Assembly (NCBI RefSeq): GCF_013340305.1
Contig: NZ_BLVP01000001.1
Location: 62,001 to 126,000, forward strand
Origin: Desulfovibrio psychrotolerans
GTDB lineage: Bacteria > Desulfobacterota > Desulfovibrionia > Desulfovibrionales > Desulfovibrionaceae
DNA: 64,000 nt
Reading direction: 5' to 3'
Made by a program: the position numbers and the translations under genes. Positions 1 through 8,761 of the stretch are shown here, in pieces. Below the pieces are notes generated by a model. It searched no databases, was not told where the DNA came from, and saw only the letters and a program-made list of their open reading frames with translations. Position 1 is the stretch's first letter. Every line of letters starts with the position of its first letter.

Positions 1-2428
1 TCGGGCGGATATCTACGGTGCGTTCCCCTTTTTTGGTTTCCCGGGTCCATATCTGGGATTCCGACTGGCGGAACGCTGCAAGCGCTTCCTGAAATTCCTG
101 ACGGCGTTCGGCCGGACCTGTGTATTCCAGCAGAAAATCTTCGGCAATGGCCTGTGACTGGCGTTTGCCCATATCCAGCCGCTGGATGCGCGTGGGAACC
201 ATGCCCCGGGGAAATCCGGTGGCGATGGCGTGAAACAGGTTCTGGGCGGGCATGTCTTCGCGCAGGAAGATGTTCACCCATTCCGCCCTGCTGGCAACGC
301 CCACGGGCAGCGCCTTGCCGAAGGAAATGAGCGGCAGGGGATGGAAGCCCTGCGAGAAGGTCATGGGCAGGCGGGCACGGCGGAATATGCGTTCGAACAC
401 CGCCTGCAACTCCAACTGGGAGAGGAAGGTTGCCGGTCCTTCCTTACTGTACCATATGCGGTAATGCGCAGCCTTGTGGCCCAATTCGGCGGCTAGTTGC
501 GGAGGCTTGCCGCTCTCTCCCGCCGTTTGTCGCACGTTGCCCCTCTCGTCCGTTTCCGGCTGATGGGCCTGCTGGTCGCGTTCAGGAAAATTCAGGACGT
601 TGGCGTATGTGGTCTGCGGAGTAAGGCGGTCCAGCAGGGACGGCTGTTTGCCCACATCGCACACGCCGCACAGGCGGCACCCGGCATAGCGGCAGTCATC
701 CGTCACAGCCATTTCGTAGGCGCGTTCCCGTTCTTTCTGTAAAAACTCACGGGATATGCCGCTGTTGATATGGTCCCACGGCAGGGGGGCCTGTATGTCG
801 CGTTCCGCGATATATTCTTCATGGCTAAGGCCGTGTTCCGCAAGGGCTTCCAGATACGGGGCAAGGGCGAAGTGCTCCATCCAGCTGCTGAAAACCGCGC
901 CCTTGCGGTAGGCGGTTTCCACCACATCTGCAAGACGCCGGTCGCCGCGCGAGAAAATGCCTTCCAGCGCGCTGGAGTCCGGTTCATGCCAGCGCATGCG
1001 CATGCTTTTTTCCTTGGCGAACGCGTTGCGCAGGTAGGTGATGCGGCGGCGGATTTCCGTAAGGGGAATCTGTGCCTCCCATTGGAACGGCGTATGCGCC
1101 TTGGGTACGAAGGGGGAAATGGAGGCGGTGACGTTGAGCCTTTTCACGTAGCCCGCAGCCCCGCGTACCTTGCGGCACAGGTCTACTATGGCGTCCAGAT
1201 CGGCATCTGTTTCCGTGGGCAGGCCGATCATGAAGTAAAGCTTTACCTGCTGCCAGCCGTGCTGGAAGAGTTTGCGCACATGGAGCAACAGCTGTTCTTC
1301 GGTTACGCCCTTGTTTATCACGTCGCGCAGGCGCTGGCTGCCTGCCTCCGGGGCGAGGGTGGCTCCTGTACGGCGTATGCCCGCCATGCGTGCCATGATG
1401 TCGTCATCTATGGAGCCTACGCGCAGGGAGGGCAGGGAGACGGAAATCTGTTCTTCACTGCACCGGTCTACCGTGCGGGTGAACAGGGTTTTCAGCGCGG
1501 AAAAATCGCCCGTGGACAGGGAGAGGAAGGAAAGCTCGTCGTAGCCCGTGGCGCTGAGCGCCTTATGCAGGATGCCTTCCAGTTCTTCCACTGAGCGTTC
1601 CCGCGCCGGACGGTAGATGATGCCCGCCTGACAGAAGCGGCAGCCGCGGGTGCAGCCGCGGCCAATTTCCAGCGCGAGACGGCTGTGCACGGCACCGAAC
1701 GGAACCGGCTGGATAACCGGGAAGGGCGCGGTGTTCATGTTCGGAACCACGCGCCGTGCCGGAACCGGGATGTCCGGGCGGACGGGGACGAGCGGTTTAT
1801 CGCTGTCTTCCGGTTGGAAAAATGAAGGCACGTACACACCGGAAATGGCGGCGGCGCGGAGCAGGAAATCCTGCCGGGAGGTGCCCTGTTCCCTGCATTG
1901 CCGGAGAAGCTCCAGCAGTTCCACCATGAGTTCTTCGCCCTCGCCAAGTGCCATGAGATCCATGAACGGGGCAAGGGGTTCCGCAGCCAGCGTGCAGCCG
2001 CCGCCCGCCATGACCACGGGAATATCCAGCGTGTTTCCCCTGTCCTTGCTGCGCAGGGGGATGCCGCCGAGGTCGAGCATGTAGAGCACGTTGGTGTAGC
2101 ACAGCTCATGCGTTACATGAAAGCCCAGCAGGTGCATGCTGTGCAGCGGGGTATCCGACTCCAACGTGGAGAGGGGCGCGCCGTGTTGCCGCAGTACTGT
2201 GGCGGTTTCCACACAGGGAGTGAAAACCCGTTCCGCCCACCAGTCTTCCCGCTCGTTGATGATGCCGTACAGGATTTTTTGTCCGAGGTAGGACATGCCC
2301 ACCTCGTACATATCGGGAAACGCGAGGGCCACATGCAGGGAGACTGCGCTTAGCTGTTTGTGTACGGCACCTTCTTCTATGCCCAGGTATCGCGTGGGCT
2401 TGGGAACAAGCGGGAGCAGTTCGCGCAT
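1..2428 (-). CDS. Radical SAM protein fused to DUF2344 domain (TIGR03960-like), 3' end cut by window edge
   Basis: The frame is open from an ATG at 2428 (preceded by AAGGAA) to the left edge, giving about 809 visible residues with no stop. The N-terminal part looks like a cobalamin-binding-like region. The radical SAM cluster motif CTRGCRFCQAG has cysteines at about residues 259, 263 and 266 and should bind the SAM [4Fe-4S] cluster. Further on, SPFVPKAHTPFQW is typical of the family. The last ~250 residues match the DUF2344 domain, ending at the edge in KKGERTVDIRP. Related proteins in other bacteria sit near rne/rng or obg-rpmA genes and have no settled reaction. A cysteine-rich linker (YAGCRLCGVCDVG) joins the two halves. 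Its substrate is unknown. Expected full length is only slightly beyond what is visible. Confidence 0.85.
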   Translation of the reverse strand, partial: MRELLPLVPKPTRYLGIEEGAVHKQLSAVSLHVALAFPDMYEVGMSYLGQKILYGIINEREDWWAERVFTPCVETATVLRQHGAPLSTLESDTPLHSMHLLGFHVTHELCYTNVLYMLDLGGIPLRSKDRGNTLDIPVVMAGGGCTLAAEPLAPFMDLMALGEGEELMVELLELLRQCREQGTSRQDFLLRAAAISGVYVPSFFQPEDSDKPLVPVRPDIPVPARRVVPNMNTAPFPVIQPVPFGAVHSRLALEIGRGCTRGCRFCQAGIIYRPARERSVEELEGILHKALSATGYDELSFLSLSTGDFSALKTLFTRTVDRCSEEQISVSLPSLRVGSIDDDIMARMAGIRRTGATLAPEAGSQRLRDVINKGVTEEQLLLHVRKLFQHGWQQVKLYFMIGLPTETDADLDAIVDLCRKVRGAAGYVKRLNVTASISPFVPKAHTPFQWEAQIPLTEIRRRITYLRNAFAKEKSMRMRWHEPDSSALEGIFSRGDRRLADVVETAYRKGAVFSSWMEHFALAPYLEALAEHGLSHEEYIAERDIQAPLPWDHINSGISREFLQKERERAYEMAVTDDCRYAGCRLCGVCDVGKQPSLLDRLTPQTTYANVLNFPERDQQAHQPETDERGNVRQTAGESGKPPQLAAELGHKAAHYRIWYSKEGPATFLSQLELQAVFERIFRRARLPMTFSQGFHPLPLISFGKALPVGVASRAEWVNIFLREDMPAQNLFHAIATGFPRGMVPTRIQRLDMGKRQSQAIAEDFLLEYTGPAERRQEFQEALAAFRQSESQIWTRETKKGERTVDIRP

Positions 2429-2504
2429 GGAGTGTTTCCTTGATGGTTGGGGAACGGCGTTGGCCGTGATTATGCAATCCGGAAGTATTCTGAAAAAAGC
2501 TGAA

Positions 2505-2532
2505 AAGGGGCGGTGTGTGCCACCGCCCCGGG
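2505..2532 (-). terminator. Rho-independent terminator after the Sm-like gene
   Basis: The arms GGGGCGGTG and CACCGCCCC form a 9-bp GC stem around a 5-nt loop. Read leftward, the stem is followed by TTTT. It lies 30 bp past the end of the 114-residue gene and before the radical SAM gene, so it separates the two leftward units. Confidence 0.75.
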
Positions 2533-2559
2533 AAACCGTTTGAGATGACAGCCGGGAAG

Positions 2560-2904
2560 CTACTTGAGCAGCTTGGAGATATCGGAAACCTTTCCGCCGC
2601 CCTGCAGGTTCATGCCGCCGAGACCGCCCGTGCTGAGGGTGAGGTTGGAGATGGATTCCATGTATTTGGTCTTCAGTTCCTCAGGGCAGTTTTTGTATTC
2701 GTACAGCACGTGGGAAAGGCTGATGCTGCCGTCGAAGTCCTGCTCAAAGGGATAACCGAAGGGCAGCATCATCATCTGCACGCCCTGCTGGGTGGGCACG
2801 GTCTGCAACGCGGCGACTTCGGTCATCTTGCCTTCTTCCACGCCGGTCTTGCCGATGACCATGTCGCCGCTTATCAGCTTAACCAGCTTAACTACGTATG
2901 CCAT
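2560..2904 (-). CDS. Conserved hypothetical, possible Sm-like (LSm) protein
   Basis: This 114-residue soluble protein has a clear AAGGAG site before its ATG. It opens with VVKLVKLISGDMVIGK, continues with QMMMLPFGYPF, and then SLSHVLYEYKNCPEELKTKY. The pattern of 'K-L-x-S/T-G-E/D-x-V-x-G', a Pro-rich middle strand and a 'HV-x-Y-x-x-x-P-x-x-E-L' strand resembles the small Sm-like proteins seen in some phages and Desulfovibrio genomes, which are distant relatives of Hfq. That fold assignment is an inference from the strand pattern only. The C-terminus is Gly/Met rich (LSTGGLGGMNLQGGG). The gene stands alone, with its own terminator, downstream of an MFS gene. Function is unknown; RNA binding is possible but not shown. 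Confidence 0.75.
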   Translation of the reverse strand: MAYVVKLVKLISGDMVIGKTGVEEGKMTEVAALQTVPTQQGVQMMMLPFGYPFEQDFDGSISLSHVLYEYKNCPEELKTKYMESISNLTLSTGGLGGMNLQGGGKVSDISKLLK

Positions 2905-2961
2905 GAATATTCTCCTTGGGGTTTTCTTCCGCGCAATAGGTATGGCGCAGGGGCTTTGCTG

Positions 2962-4164
2962 TCAAGCCGCTTGCCGCGCACCGAAGCGGTATACGACCGG
3001 AAGGCACAGGAATCCGGTAACGCCGAGCAGGAAAAAGCCGATGCCGAAGCTGCCCAGGTCGCCGCATAGCCCTATCATGGCCGGGATGAGACCGGCAGCC
3101 AGCAGCGAAACTATGGGCATGGTCATGGAGAGCGCCAGAGAGCGTTCCCTGGGTTCGAAGCATACGGCAAACTGCTTGAAAATGGCCGGAAACATGAGCG
3201 GAGGCAACGCGGCCTGAACGAACAGGACCATTGCCAGCAGCGTTCCGTGTGCAAAGGCAAGAGCCATGATGGAAAGGGAGCACCCCACAAAGGAATACGT
3301 GAGGATGCGCTTTTCGCCGAGTACGTCTGTCAGCCAGCCCCCGGCAAGAGCAAACAGGGGGGTGGGCAGCCTGGTCAGGGCGATGAGGGTGTTGGCATCT
3401 GCACGGGACATGCCCTCGCTGTTGACCAGAAACAGGGTCATGACGCTGAACGGGGCCCATTCCATAGCAACGGCGACACCGATGAGGGCAAGGAACATCC
3501 ACGTTTCACCACGCCGGAACAGGGCGGGAAGGGTATTTTTGCCGGGTGGTTCACCACAGAAACTTCCGCCCCTGCCGAACAGCAGGAACAGGAGCGCGCC
3601 GGTAAGGGAAAGGGCGGCCATGGCTTGCAGCGCACCACGCCAGTCAGTGAACAGAAAAGCCACTTCTGCCATTGAGGGGGCAAGGATGAAGGCGAGGTTG
3701 GGGGCAAGTTCGTGCACGGCGATGCTTTTTCCCCAGTGTTTCCGGTCGGCAACGGCACCCAGGGCCGCCATGCCTGAAGGGAAGTAGAGTCCGCCTGCGA
3801 TGCCGCACAGCGTGAAGCCTATCTGCAGATGGGTGGCCGTTGCAGCTTGCGAGAGCATGAGGAGGGCAAGTCCGTAACAACCCACGGAAAGGGGGATGAC
3901 GCGTCTGTGGTGCATGCGGCTTGAAACGAAGCCGCTGCAGAAAATACTGAGAGCGTTCCCCACCGCAGAAAACAGCAGCAGTCCGCCCGTGGCCGCGTGG
4001 GACAGGGAGAATTCATCCTGCAACGGCACCAGCAGCGGGGAGAGCAGCATGCGCGCTATCTGGTTCAGAAAGAACATGGATGTGATGAACAGAACCCATG
4101 GCAGGGCTTTGCGGAAAGGGGCTTCTGAGCCGGAGGGAGAGGGTGTGGTGGTGCTGCTGGGCAT
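2962..4164 (-). CDS. Major facilitator superfamily transporter
   Basis: The 400-residue protein is strongly hydrophobic, with about twelve predicted membrane segments. The first begins near residue 20 (LPWVLFITSMFFLNQIARMLLSPLL), followed by DEFSLSHAATGGLLLFSAVG, which is usual for MFS half 1. The loop 2-3 region SSRMHHRRVIPLSVGCYG fits the MFS 'G-x-x-x-D-R-x-G-R-R' position in relaxed form. The middle loop around residues 200-215 (FGRGGSFCGEPPG) divides two six-helix halves. The N-terminus is cytoplasmic and Ser/Thr/Pro rich. There is no strong ribosome site before the ATG at 4164, so the start is the likeliest of several. No neighbour hints at the substrate, which cannot be named. Confidence 0.85.
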   Translation of the reverse strand: MPSSTTTPSPSGSEAPFRKALPWVLFITSMFFLNQIARMLLSPLLVPLQDEFSLSHAATGGLLLFSAVGNALSIFCSGFVSSRMHHRRVIPLSVGCYGLALLMLSQAATATHLQIGFTLCGIAGGLYFPSGMAALGAVADRKHWGKSIAVHELAPNLAFILAPSMAEVAFLFTDWRGALQAMAALSLTGALLFLLFGRGGSFCGEPPGKNTLPALFRRGETWMFLALIGVAVAMEWAPFSVMTLFLVNSEGMSRADANTLIALTRLPTPLFALAGGWLTDVLGEKRILTYSFVGCSLSIMALAFAHGTLLAMVLFVQAALPPLMFPAIFKQFAVCFEPRERSLALSMTMPIVSLLAAGLIPAMIGLCGDLGSFGIGFFLLGVTGFLCLPVVYRFGARQAA

Positions 4165-4415
4165 GGGATGCTGCCGGGTTGAGGCTTTTTTTCAGTATTG
4201 GCAGTCTGTTGAGCACGGAATTTGCTGTGTCTTGCGCAAACGCATATCCGGCAGAAATTGCCTCTTCATGGATATATGGGCCTGAGCACTGCGAGTGCAC
4301 AATATCCACACGGGTTTGAAATGCAAGGGGAAAAGCGCGGGGTTTGGCTGGTCTTGTCTGTTCGGTCAATACCCGCTCGCCTTGCAGCCGGATTGCAAGC
4401 CGAAAGGAGCGTGCC

Positions 4416-4598
4416 ATGCGTAAGGCAATAACGTTTGTAGGCAAGGCGTTGCTGCTGATCGGGTTCCTTGTGGTCTGCCTGAGTGCCGGCAGCAGCTACT
4501 CCGAACGGATTTCGGAAGTTGCCAAGGGACAGGGGCAGCACTCCATGCGGCGGGCGGTTTCGCCCGTGATGTCCATGGAAGGGGCTGTTCGGAATTGA
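4416..4598 (+). CDS. Small exported or membrane-anchored peptide, 60 aa
   Basis: The ATG at 4416 follows AAAGGAG with good spacing, and the reading frame is closed by a terminator. The translation starts MRKAITFVGKALLLIGFLVVCLSAGSS: a charged N-terminus, a ~17-residue hydrophobic stretch and an AG(S) site, so it is a signal peptide or a single membrane anchor. The remaining ~33 residues are polar (SYSERISEVAKGQGQHSMRR) with no motif I recognise. A lipobox is not satisfied because Val precedes the Cys. A longer in-frame start at 4344 has no ribosome site and is disfavoured. It is flanked by genes on the other strand. Function unknown. Confidence 0.6.
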   Translation: MRKAITFVGKALLLIGFLVVCLSAGSSYSERISEVAKGQGQHSMRRAVSPVMSMEGAVRN

Positions 4599-4610
4599 TC
4601 CGGCGGCATT

Positions 4611-4640
4611 GAAAAGGGGGGGGCATATAGCCCCCTTTTC
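4611..4640. terminator. Bidirectional terminator between convergent genes
   Basis: GAAAAGGGGG and CCCCCTTTTC arms form a long G:C hairpin around GGGCATATAG. A-rich and T-rich ends allow termination in both directions. It sits between the rightward 60-residue gene and the leftward DRTGG gene, which converge here. Confidence 0.75.
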
Positions 4641-4682
4641 CTGTCATACCTGTGCAGAGCCGCTGAGCGGGCTGCGTGGTGT

Positions 4683-5750
4683 CTATTTTAGTCCGATGCG
4701 TTCCTTGAGGTAGCCGAAGTCTATGGACGAACTGACCAGCTGTGCGCCCTGACGAATCTTTATGACATCGCGCAGCTTGTGGCGGGAGAGGATTATCTCC
4801 ATCTTTTTGGCCACGGTGTAGGTATCGTCCCGCACCACCACGATGGGAATGTTCAGCACTTCTGAGCGGGTGAGGATGATGTCGTTTGGGTAGAGGTTGC
4901 CCGTGAGCACCAGACAGGGGCAGTTGCCTTCCAGTGCCACGAGCTGCACATCTGACCGGTCGCCGCCCACAATGATCGCGGAATTTTTGTTTTTGCGGAA
5001 GTGGGTCATGAAGTTTTCCACCTGCATGGTGCCGATGAGGAAATTCTCCACAACCTTGTCGGACTTATTCTGTGCGGAGATGACCTTGCCGCCCAGCCGT
5101 TCCGCGAGGTCGCCCACCTTTATGGCACCCATGAGGGGGTCTTTGGGGATGACGCCCAGCACCTTTACCCCGTTCTTCTCAAGGAAGGGACGGATGAGGC
5201 CATCCACCTCGTTCATGAAGTTGGGGGGGATGTCGTTCAGCACCACGCCTGCCATGTTGTCGCCCAGCGTATCCTTGAGCACCACCAGATAGTCGTAGTT
5301 CAACTCTTTGTGCAGGCGGTCTATGACGACGGCCTGCAGGTTCAGTTCCCGGACCACCCGGATGCCGTCCACGTTGCAGTAGCGGCCTGAGTACATGGAA
5401 CCGGAGCCTGCGACCACCATGACATCCTTATCTTTTTTTAAGGTGTCATACGCATTGGTGATGGCAGGCATGAGGTCATCGCACTGGCCGCTGAAGGCGC
5501 GGACCTTGAAATCTTGCGTGACCACTACCGGCGTGACAAGATTGGCGGGGGCGTCCTGCCCCAGAATATCCTGCACGAAAAAGGCGTCTTCGTCACCGAG
5601 GATGCCGTCCCGTTCTTCGGGCATGGCCCCAACGGGTTTCATGTAGCCCACGTTCAGCCCTTCTTTCTGAAGGCGCAGCCCGATGCCCATGACAACCATG
5701 TTCTTGCCGGAATACCCGGCCGTCGAACCAATGTAGATACCGGCAGCCAT
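4683..5750 (-). CDS. BioD-like/DRTGG-domain protein (phosphotransacetylase N-terminal-like)
   Basis: A GGAGG site 5 nt before the ATG at 5750 fixes the start (355 residues); a longer in-frame extension upstream is not credible. The N-terminus MAAGIYIGSTAGYSGKN resembles the dethiobiotin-synthetase-type P-loop that forms the N-terminal domain of long bacterial phosphotransacetylases, followed by MKPVG. A DRTGG-like domain lies at about residues 205-310 (LGGKVISAQNKSDKVVENFLIGTM, IIVGGDRSDVQLVALEG). The catalytic phosphotransacetylase domain is absent. The gene lies 100 bp downstream of, and co-directional with, an NDP-forming acyl-CoA synthetase. The pair probably acts together in acetyl-CoA/acetate conversion, with this protein as a regulatory or nucleotide-sensing partner. 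That role is inference. Confidence 0.85.
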   Translation of the reverse strand: MAAGIYIGSTAGYSGKNMVVMGIGLRLQKEGLNVGYMKPVGAMPEERDGILGDEDAFFVQDILGQDAPANLVTPVVVTQDFKVRAFSGQCDDLMPAITNAYDTLKKDKDVMVVAGSGSMYSGRYCNVDGIRVVRELNLQAVVIDRLHKELNYDYLVVLKDTLGDNMAGVVLNDIPPNFMNEVDGLIRPFLEKNGVKVLGVIPKDPLMGAIKVGDLAERLGGKVISAQNKSDKVVENFLIGTMQVENFMTHFRKNKNSAIIVGGDRSDVQLVALEGNCPCLVLTGNLYPNDIILTRSEVLNIPIVVVRDDTYTVAKKMEIILSRHKLRDVIKIRQGAQLVSSSIDFGYLKERIGLK

Positions 5751-5851
5751 AGTGTCCTCCTGTAATGTTGCCCGTCCGGGCGGTTGACGTACCGTATTCG
5801 TTACCGCGTGTCCCGTGCGGCACCCGCCGAAACCGCCGCAGCACGCTGCGG

Positions 5852-7957
5852 CTAGTCGGGGGAGAGAATGACGCGCACATCCGCCACCCAAGCGCCCTTG
5901 CTGCTGGCAAGGACGGGATTGAATTCTGCCTCATAAATCTCTGGAAAATCAAGCGATAATTGTGACATTATTAAAAGAATGTCTTCAAGGGCGGTAAAGT
6001 TGACCGCATCTTCTCCCCGTACCCCGCGCAGGAGGGGGAACGAGCGGATTTCTCGTATCATGGCCTGTGCATCTCCCAGCGAGAGGGGCGCAAGTCTGCA
6101 GGAAATGTCTTTGAGTACTTCCACGTAGATGCCGCCCAGCCCGAAGATGATCATGGGGCCGAACTGCGGGTCGCGCTTGAAGCCGATGATTACCTCCTTG
6201 CCGCCCGGTACCATTCCCTGCACCAGACAGCCCATGATGTAGGCTTCCTTGCGCAGGCGCTGCGCGCGTGAGGTGATATCCAGAAAGGCGGCCTGAACCT
6301 CTTCCGGCGACTTGAGATTGACTTTGACGCCGCCCACGTCGCTTTTGTGCGAGATTTGGGGCGAGGCAATCTTCAGCACCACGGGAAAGCCTATCTGCCG
6401 TGCAGCGGCGATGGCCTCGTCACTTGTGCGGCAGAGGCGGGTTTCCGGAATGGGCAGTTCATACGCCTTGAGCAGTCCATGGGCCTGAAATTCCACGATT
6501 TCCTGCAGCCCCTGCTCTCTGGCCTGCTGAAGGATAGCTTTGGCCCTGCCGATATCCCGGCGGTAGCAAACTTCTACTGGCAGGGAGTGTTCCCGCCATT
6601 CGCGGTAGCGGCTGAGGGCCTCTATGGCCTTAATGGCCGGTTCGGGAAAGTCGTAGCAGGGGATGCCCGCGTTGAGCAGGATATCGCGGCCTGCCGCAAC
6701 CGCAGGGCCGCCCATGAGGCAGGCAAAGACGGGTTTGGTGTGCCGCTTGGCCACGTTGACAATCTCGCGCGCAACATCGTCCACGCCCGTGCGGGCGGTG
6801 GGAGAGACAAGCACGAGCATGGAGTGCACGTTTTCTTCTTGCAGCACTATTTCCATGGCTCCCGCGAAACGGTCCGCCTTGGCATCGCCTATGACATCCA
6901 CCGGATTATAGAAGGCGGCGAACGGGGGCAGTATGGCCTTGAGTTTTTCCACGGCGGGGGCAGAAATGGAGGCCATGATGAGACGCGAAAGTTCGCAGGC
7001 ATCTGCCGCCAGAATGCCGGGGCCGCCGGAATTGGTTACCACGGCAACATTGGGACCGTGGGGCAGCGGCTGGTGCGAAAAAGCCTGCGCCAGATTGAAC
7101 AGATCGCGCAGGGCATGCACCCGGATGATGCCTGTCTGGGCAAAGGCGGCCTCATATGCCTGATCTGCTCCGGCCATAGCCCCTGTGTGGGATGAGGCGG
7201 CTTTGGCACCCGCACTGGTTTTGCCGGATTTGATCATGATGACGGGTTTTTCGCGGGTGACGCTACGGGCCACCTTGAGAAAACGCTGGCCGGATTCCAC
7301 GCCTTCTACATAGCCGATTATGACTTTTGTATCCGGGTCTTCCGCCAGATAGGCAAGAATGTCCGACTCATCCAGCACAGCCTTGTTGCCTATGCTGATA
7401 AATTTGGAAAAACCGAGGTTGCGCTCCTGCGCCCAATCCAGAATGGAAACGCAGAGCGCGCCGGACTGGGAGAAGAACGCGATATTGCCTTTGCGGGGCT
7501 GCCCCACGGCAAACGTGGTATTAAGATTGGCCCCCGTGTTGATAAGGCCGAGACAGTTGGGGCCGAGCAGAGCTATACCATGCTTGTTAGCCAAATTTTT
7601 GACTTGCTCTTCCATGAACCAGCCGTCGCCGCCTACCTCGCGGAATCCGGCGGTGATGACGACAACGGCTTTAACCCCTCTTTGTCCAAGGGCATCCACT
7701 GCCCCGGCAACTTCTGCCGGGGGGATGCACAGCACGGCAAGGTCTACTCCTTCCGGAAGTTCCGCTATGTTGCGCACCACCGGGCAACCAAGTATAGTAT
7801 CCGACTTGGGGTTGACCGGGTATACCCGGCCGGAGTAGCCCGCCTGCAGAAGATTGGCGAACACCACGTTGCCGATTTTTCCTGTTGTGGCTGAAGCCCC
7901 GACAATGGCTACGCTTTGAGGATTGAACAGGGCCGCTATATTGTCATGATAATCCAT
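5852..7957 (-). CDS. Acetate/acyl-CoA ligase, ADP-forming type (fused alpha-beta)
   Basis: At 701 residues this has the domain order of the fused NDP-forming acyl-CoA synthetases. A CoA-binding Rossmann domain comes first ([15 protein letters not shown], residues 16-30), then succinyl-CoA-ligase-like domains with GPNCLGLIN (132-140) and the phosphohistidine segment [11 protein letters not shown] (His257). An ATP-grasp domain follows from about 480 to the end ([21 protein letters not shown]). The family converts acyl-CoA, ADP and phosphate to the acid, CoA and ATP, or the reverse. There is no GNAT domain, so it is not a Pat-type acetyltransferase. In a sulfate reducer it would recover ATP from acetyl-CoA during incomplete oxidation, or activate acetate. 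It is divergent from rnc with only 22 bp between, so promoters must overlap coding DNA. Confidence 0.9.
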   Translation of the reverse strand: MDYHDNIAALFNPQSVAIVGASATTGKIGNVVFANLLQAGYSGRVYPVNPKSDTILGCPVVRNIAELPEGVDLAVLCIPPAEVAGAVDALGQRGVKAVVVITAGFREVGGDGWFMEEQVKNLANKHGIALLGPNCLGLINTGANLNTTFAVGQPRKGNIAFFSQSGALCVSILDWAQERNLGFSKFISIGNKAVLDESDILAYLAEDPDTKVIIGYVEGVESGQRFLKVARSVTREKPVIMIKSGKTSAGAKAASSHTGAMAGADQAYEAAFAQTGIIRVHALRDLFNLAQAFSHQPLPHGPNVAVVTNSGGPGILAADACELSRLIMASISAPAVEKLKAILPPFAAFYNPVDVIGDAKADRFAGAMEIVLQEENVHSMLVLVSPTARTGVDDVAREIVNVAKRHTKPVFACLMGGPAVAAGRDILLNAGIPCYDFPEPAIKAIEALSRYREWREHSLPVEVCYRRDIGRAKAILQQAREQGLQEIVEFQAHGLLKAYELPIPETRLCRTSDEAIAAARQIGFPVVLKIASPQISHKSDVGGVKVNLKSPEEVQAAFLDITSRAQRLRKEAYIMGCLVQGMVPGGKEVIIGFKRDPQFGPMIIFGLGGIYVEVLKDISCRLAPLSLGDAQAMIREIRSFPLLRGVRGEDAVNFTALEDILLIMSQLSLDFPEIYEAEFNPVLASSKGAWVADVRVILSPD

Positions 7958-7979
7958 AGGCCCTCACTGCGGAGAATAC

Positions 7980-8681
7980 ATGGTGAAAAAACTGTCGATA
8001 CTACAGGAATCTATCCACTATCGCTTCAAGCAAGTCAAGCTGCTGGAGACGGCGTTGACGCACAGTTCCCATGCCAATGAGCAGGGAACGGGCGGTGAAC
8101 ATAATGAACGATTGGAGTTTTTGGGCGATGCCGTGCTTGAGCTGTGCGTTTCTGAACGACTGTTCAGCATGTTTCCTCAGGCCCGGGAAGGCCACCTGAC
8201 GCGCATGCGCGCAAAGCTTGTGAGCAAGCCTTCTCTGGCGGAGATTGCGCTGGAACTGAAGCTGGAATCCTGCTTGATGCTGGGCAGGGGAGAGGAAAGC
8301 CAGGGCGGGCGCGACAGGCATTCGCTGCTGAGCGATGCGCTGGAGGCCGTGCTTGGCGCGGTGTTTGAAGACGGAGGATATGCGGCGGCGCTGGGAGTGG
8401 TGGATGTGCTCTTTTCTTCCCGCTGGCCGGAGGAACCCGAAGGCGGGAAAAGCAAGGATTATAAAAGCAGATTGCAGGAACTTACACAGAAGCGCTTCAG
8501 GGAGCGGCCTGTGTATTCCCTTTCCGGAAGCAGCGGCCCGGAGCATGCCAAGGTGTTTGAGGTATCATTGGCGCTGCCGGATGGCCGTGTGCTAATTGCC
8601 GAAGGCCCCAGTGTGAAGCGGGCCGAGCAGAAAGCGGCGGGCATTGCCTTGCGGCAACTGGAAGCAGACGCCGACCAATGA
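7980..8681 (+). CDS. rnc: Ribonuclease III
   Basis: The product has 233 residues, a usual length. The signature [22 protein letters not shown] at about residues 41-62 contains the acidic catalytic residues of the RNase III domain, and [15 protein letters not shown] near 119-133 supplies the second acidic set. The C-terminal double-stranded RNA-binding domain runs from about 160 ([36 protein letters not shown]) to the end ([16 protein letters not shown]). It cleaves dsRNA in rRNA maturation and mRNA turnover. GGAG lies 5 nt before the ATG. It is a single-gene unit closed by a hairpin at 8688. Confidence 0.95.
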   Translation: MVKKLSILQESIHYRFKQVKLLETALTHSSHANEQGTGGEHNERLEFLGDAVLELCVSERLFSMFPQAREGHLTRMRAKLVSKPSLAEIALELKLESCLMLGRGEESQGGRDRHSLLSDALEAVLGAVFEDGGYAAALGVVDVLFSSRWPEEPEGGKSKDYKSRLQELTQKRFRERPVYSLSGSSGPEHAKVFEVSLALPDGRVLIAEGPSVKRAEQKAAGIALRQLEADADQ

Positions 8682-8687
8682 TTGCAT

Positions 8688-8723
8688 GAAAGGGCCGGGG
8701 TGGGGGAGCACCCCGGCCTTTCT
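8688..8723. terminator. Bidirectional terminator between rnc and flagellin
   Basis: GAAAGGGCCGGGGTG pairs with CACCCCGGCCTTTC around a short G-rich loop, giving a stem of about 13 bp with A/T tracts at both ends. It can stop rightward rnc transcripts and leftward flagellin transcripts. Confidence 0.8.
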
Positions 8724-8761
8724 GTCTTTGGTCGCCTTTGACACCGAAAACCTTGGCGTTT

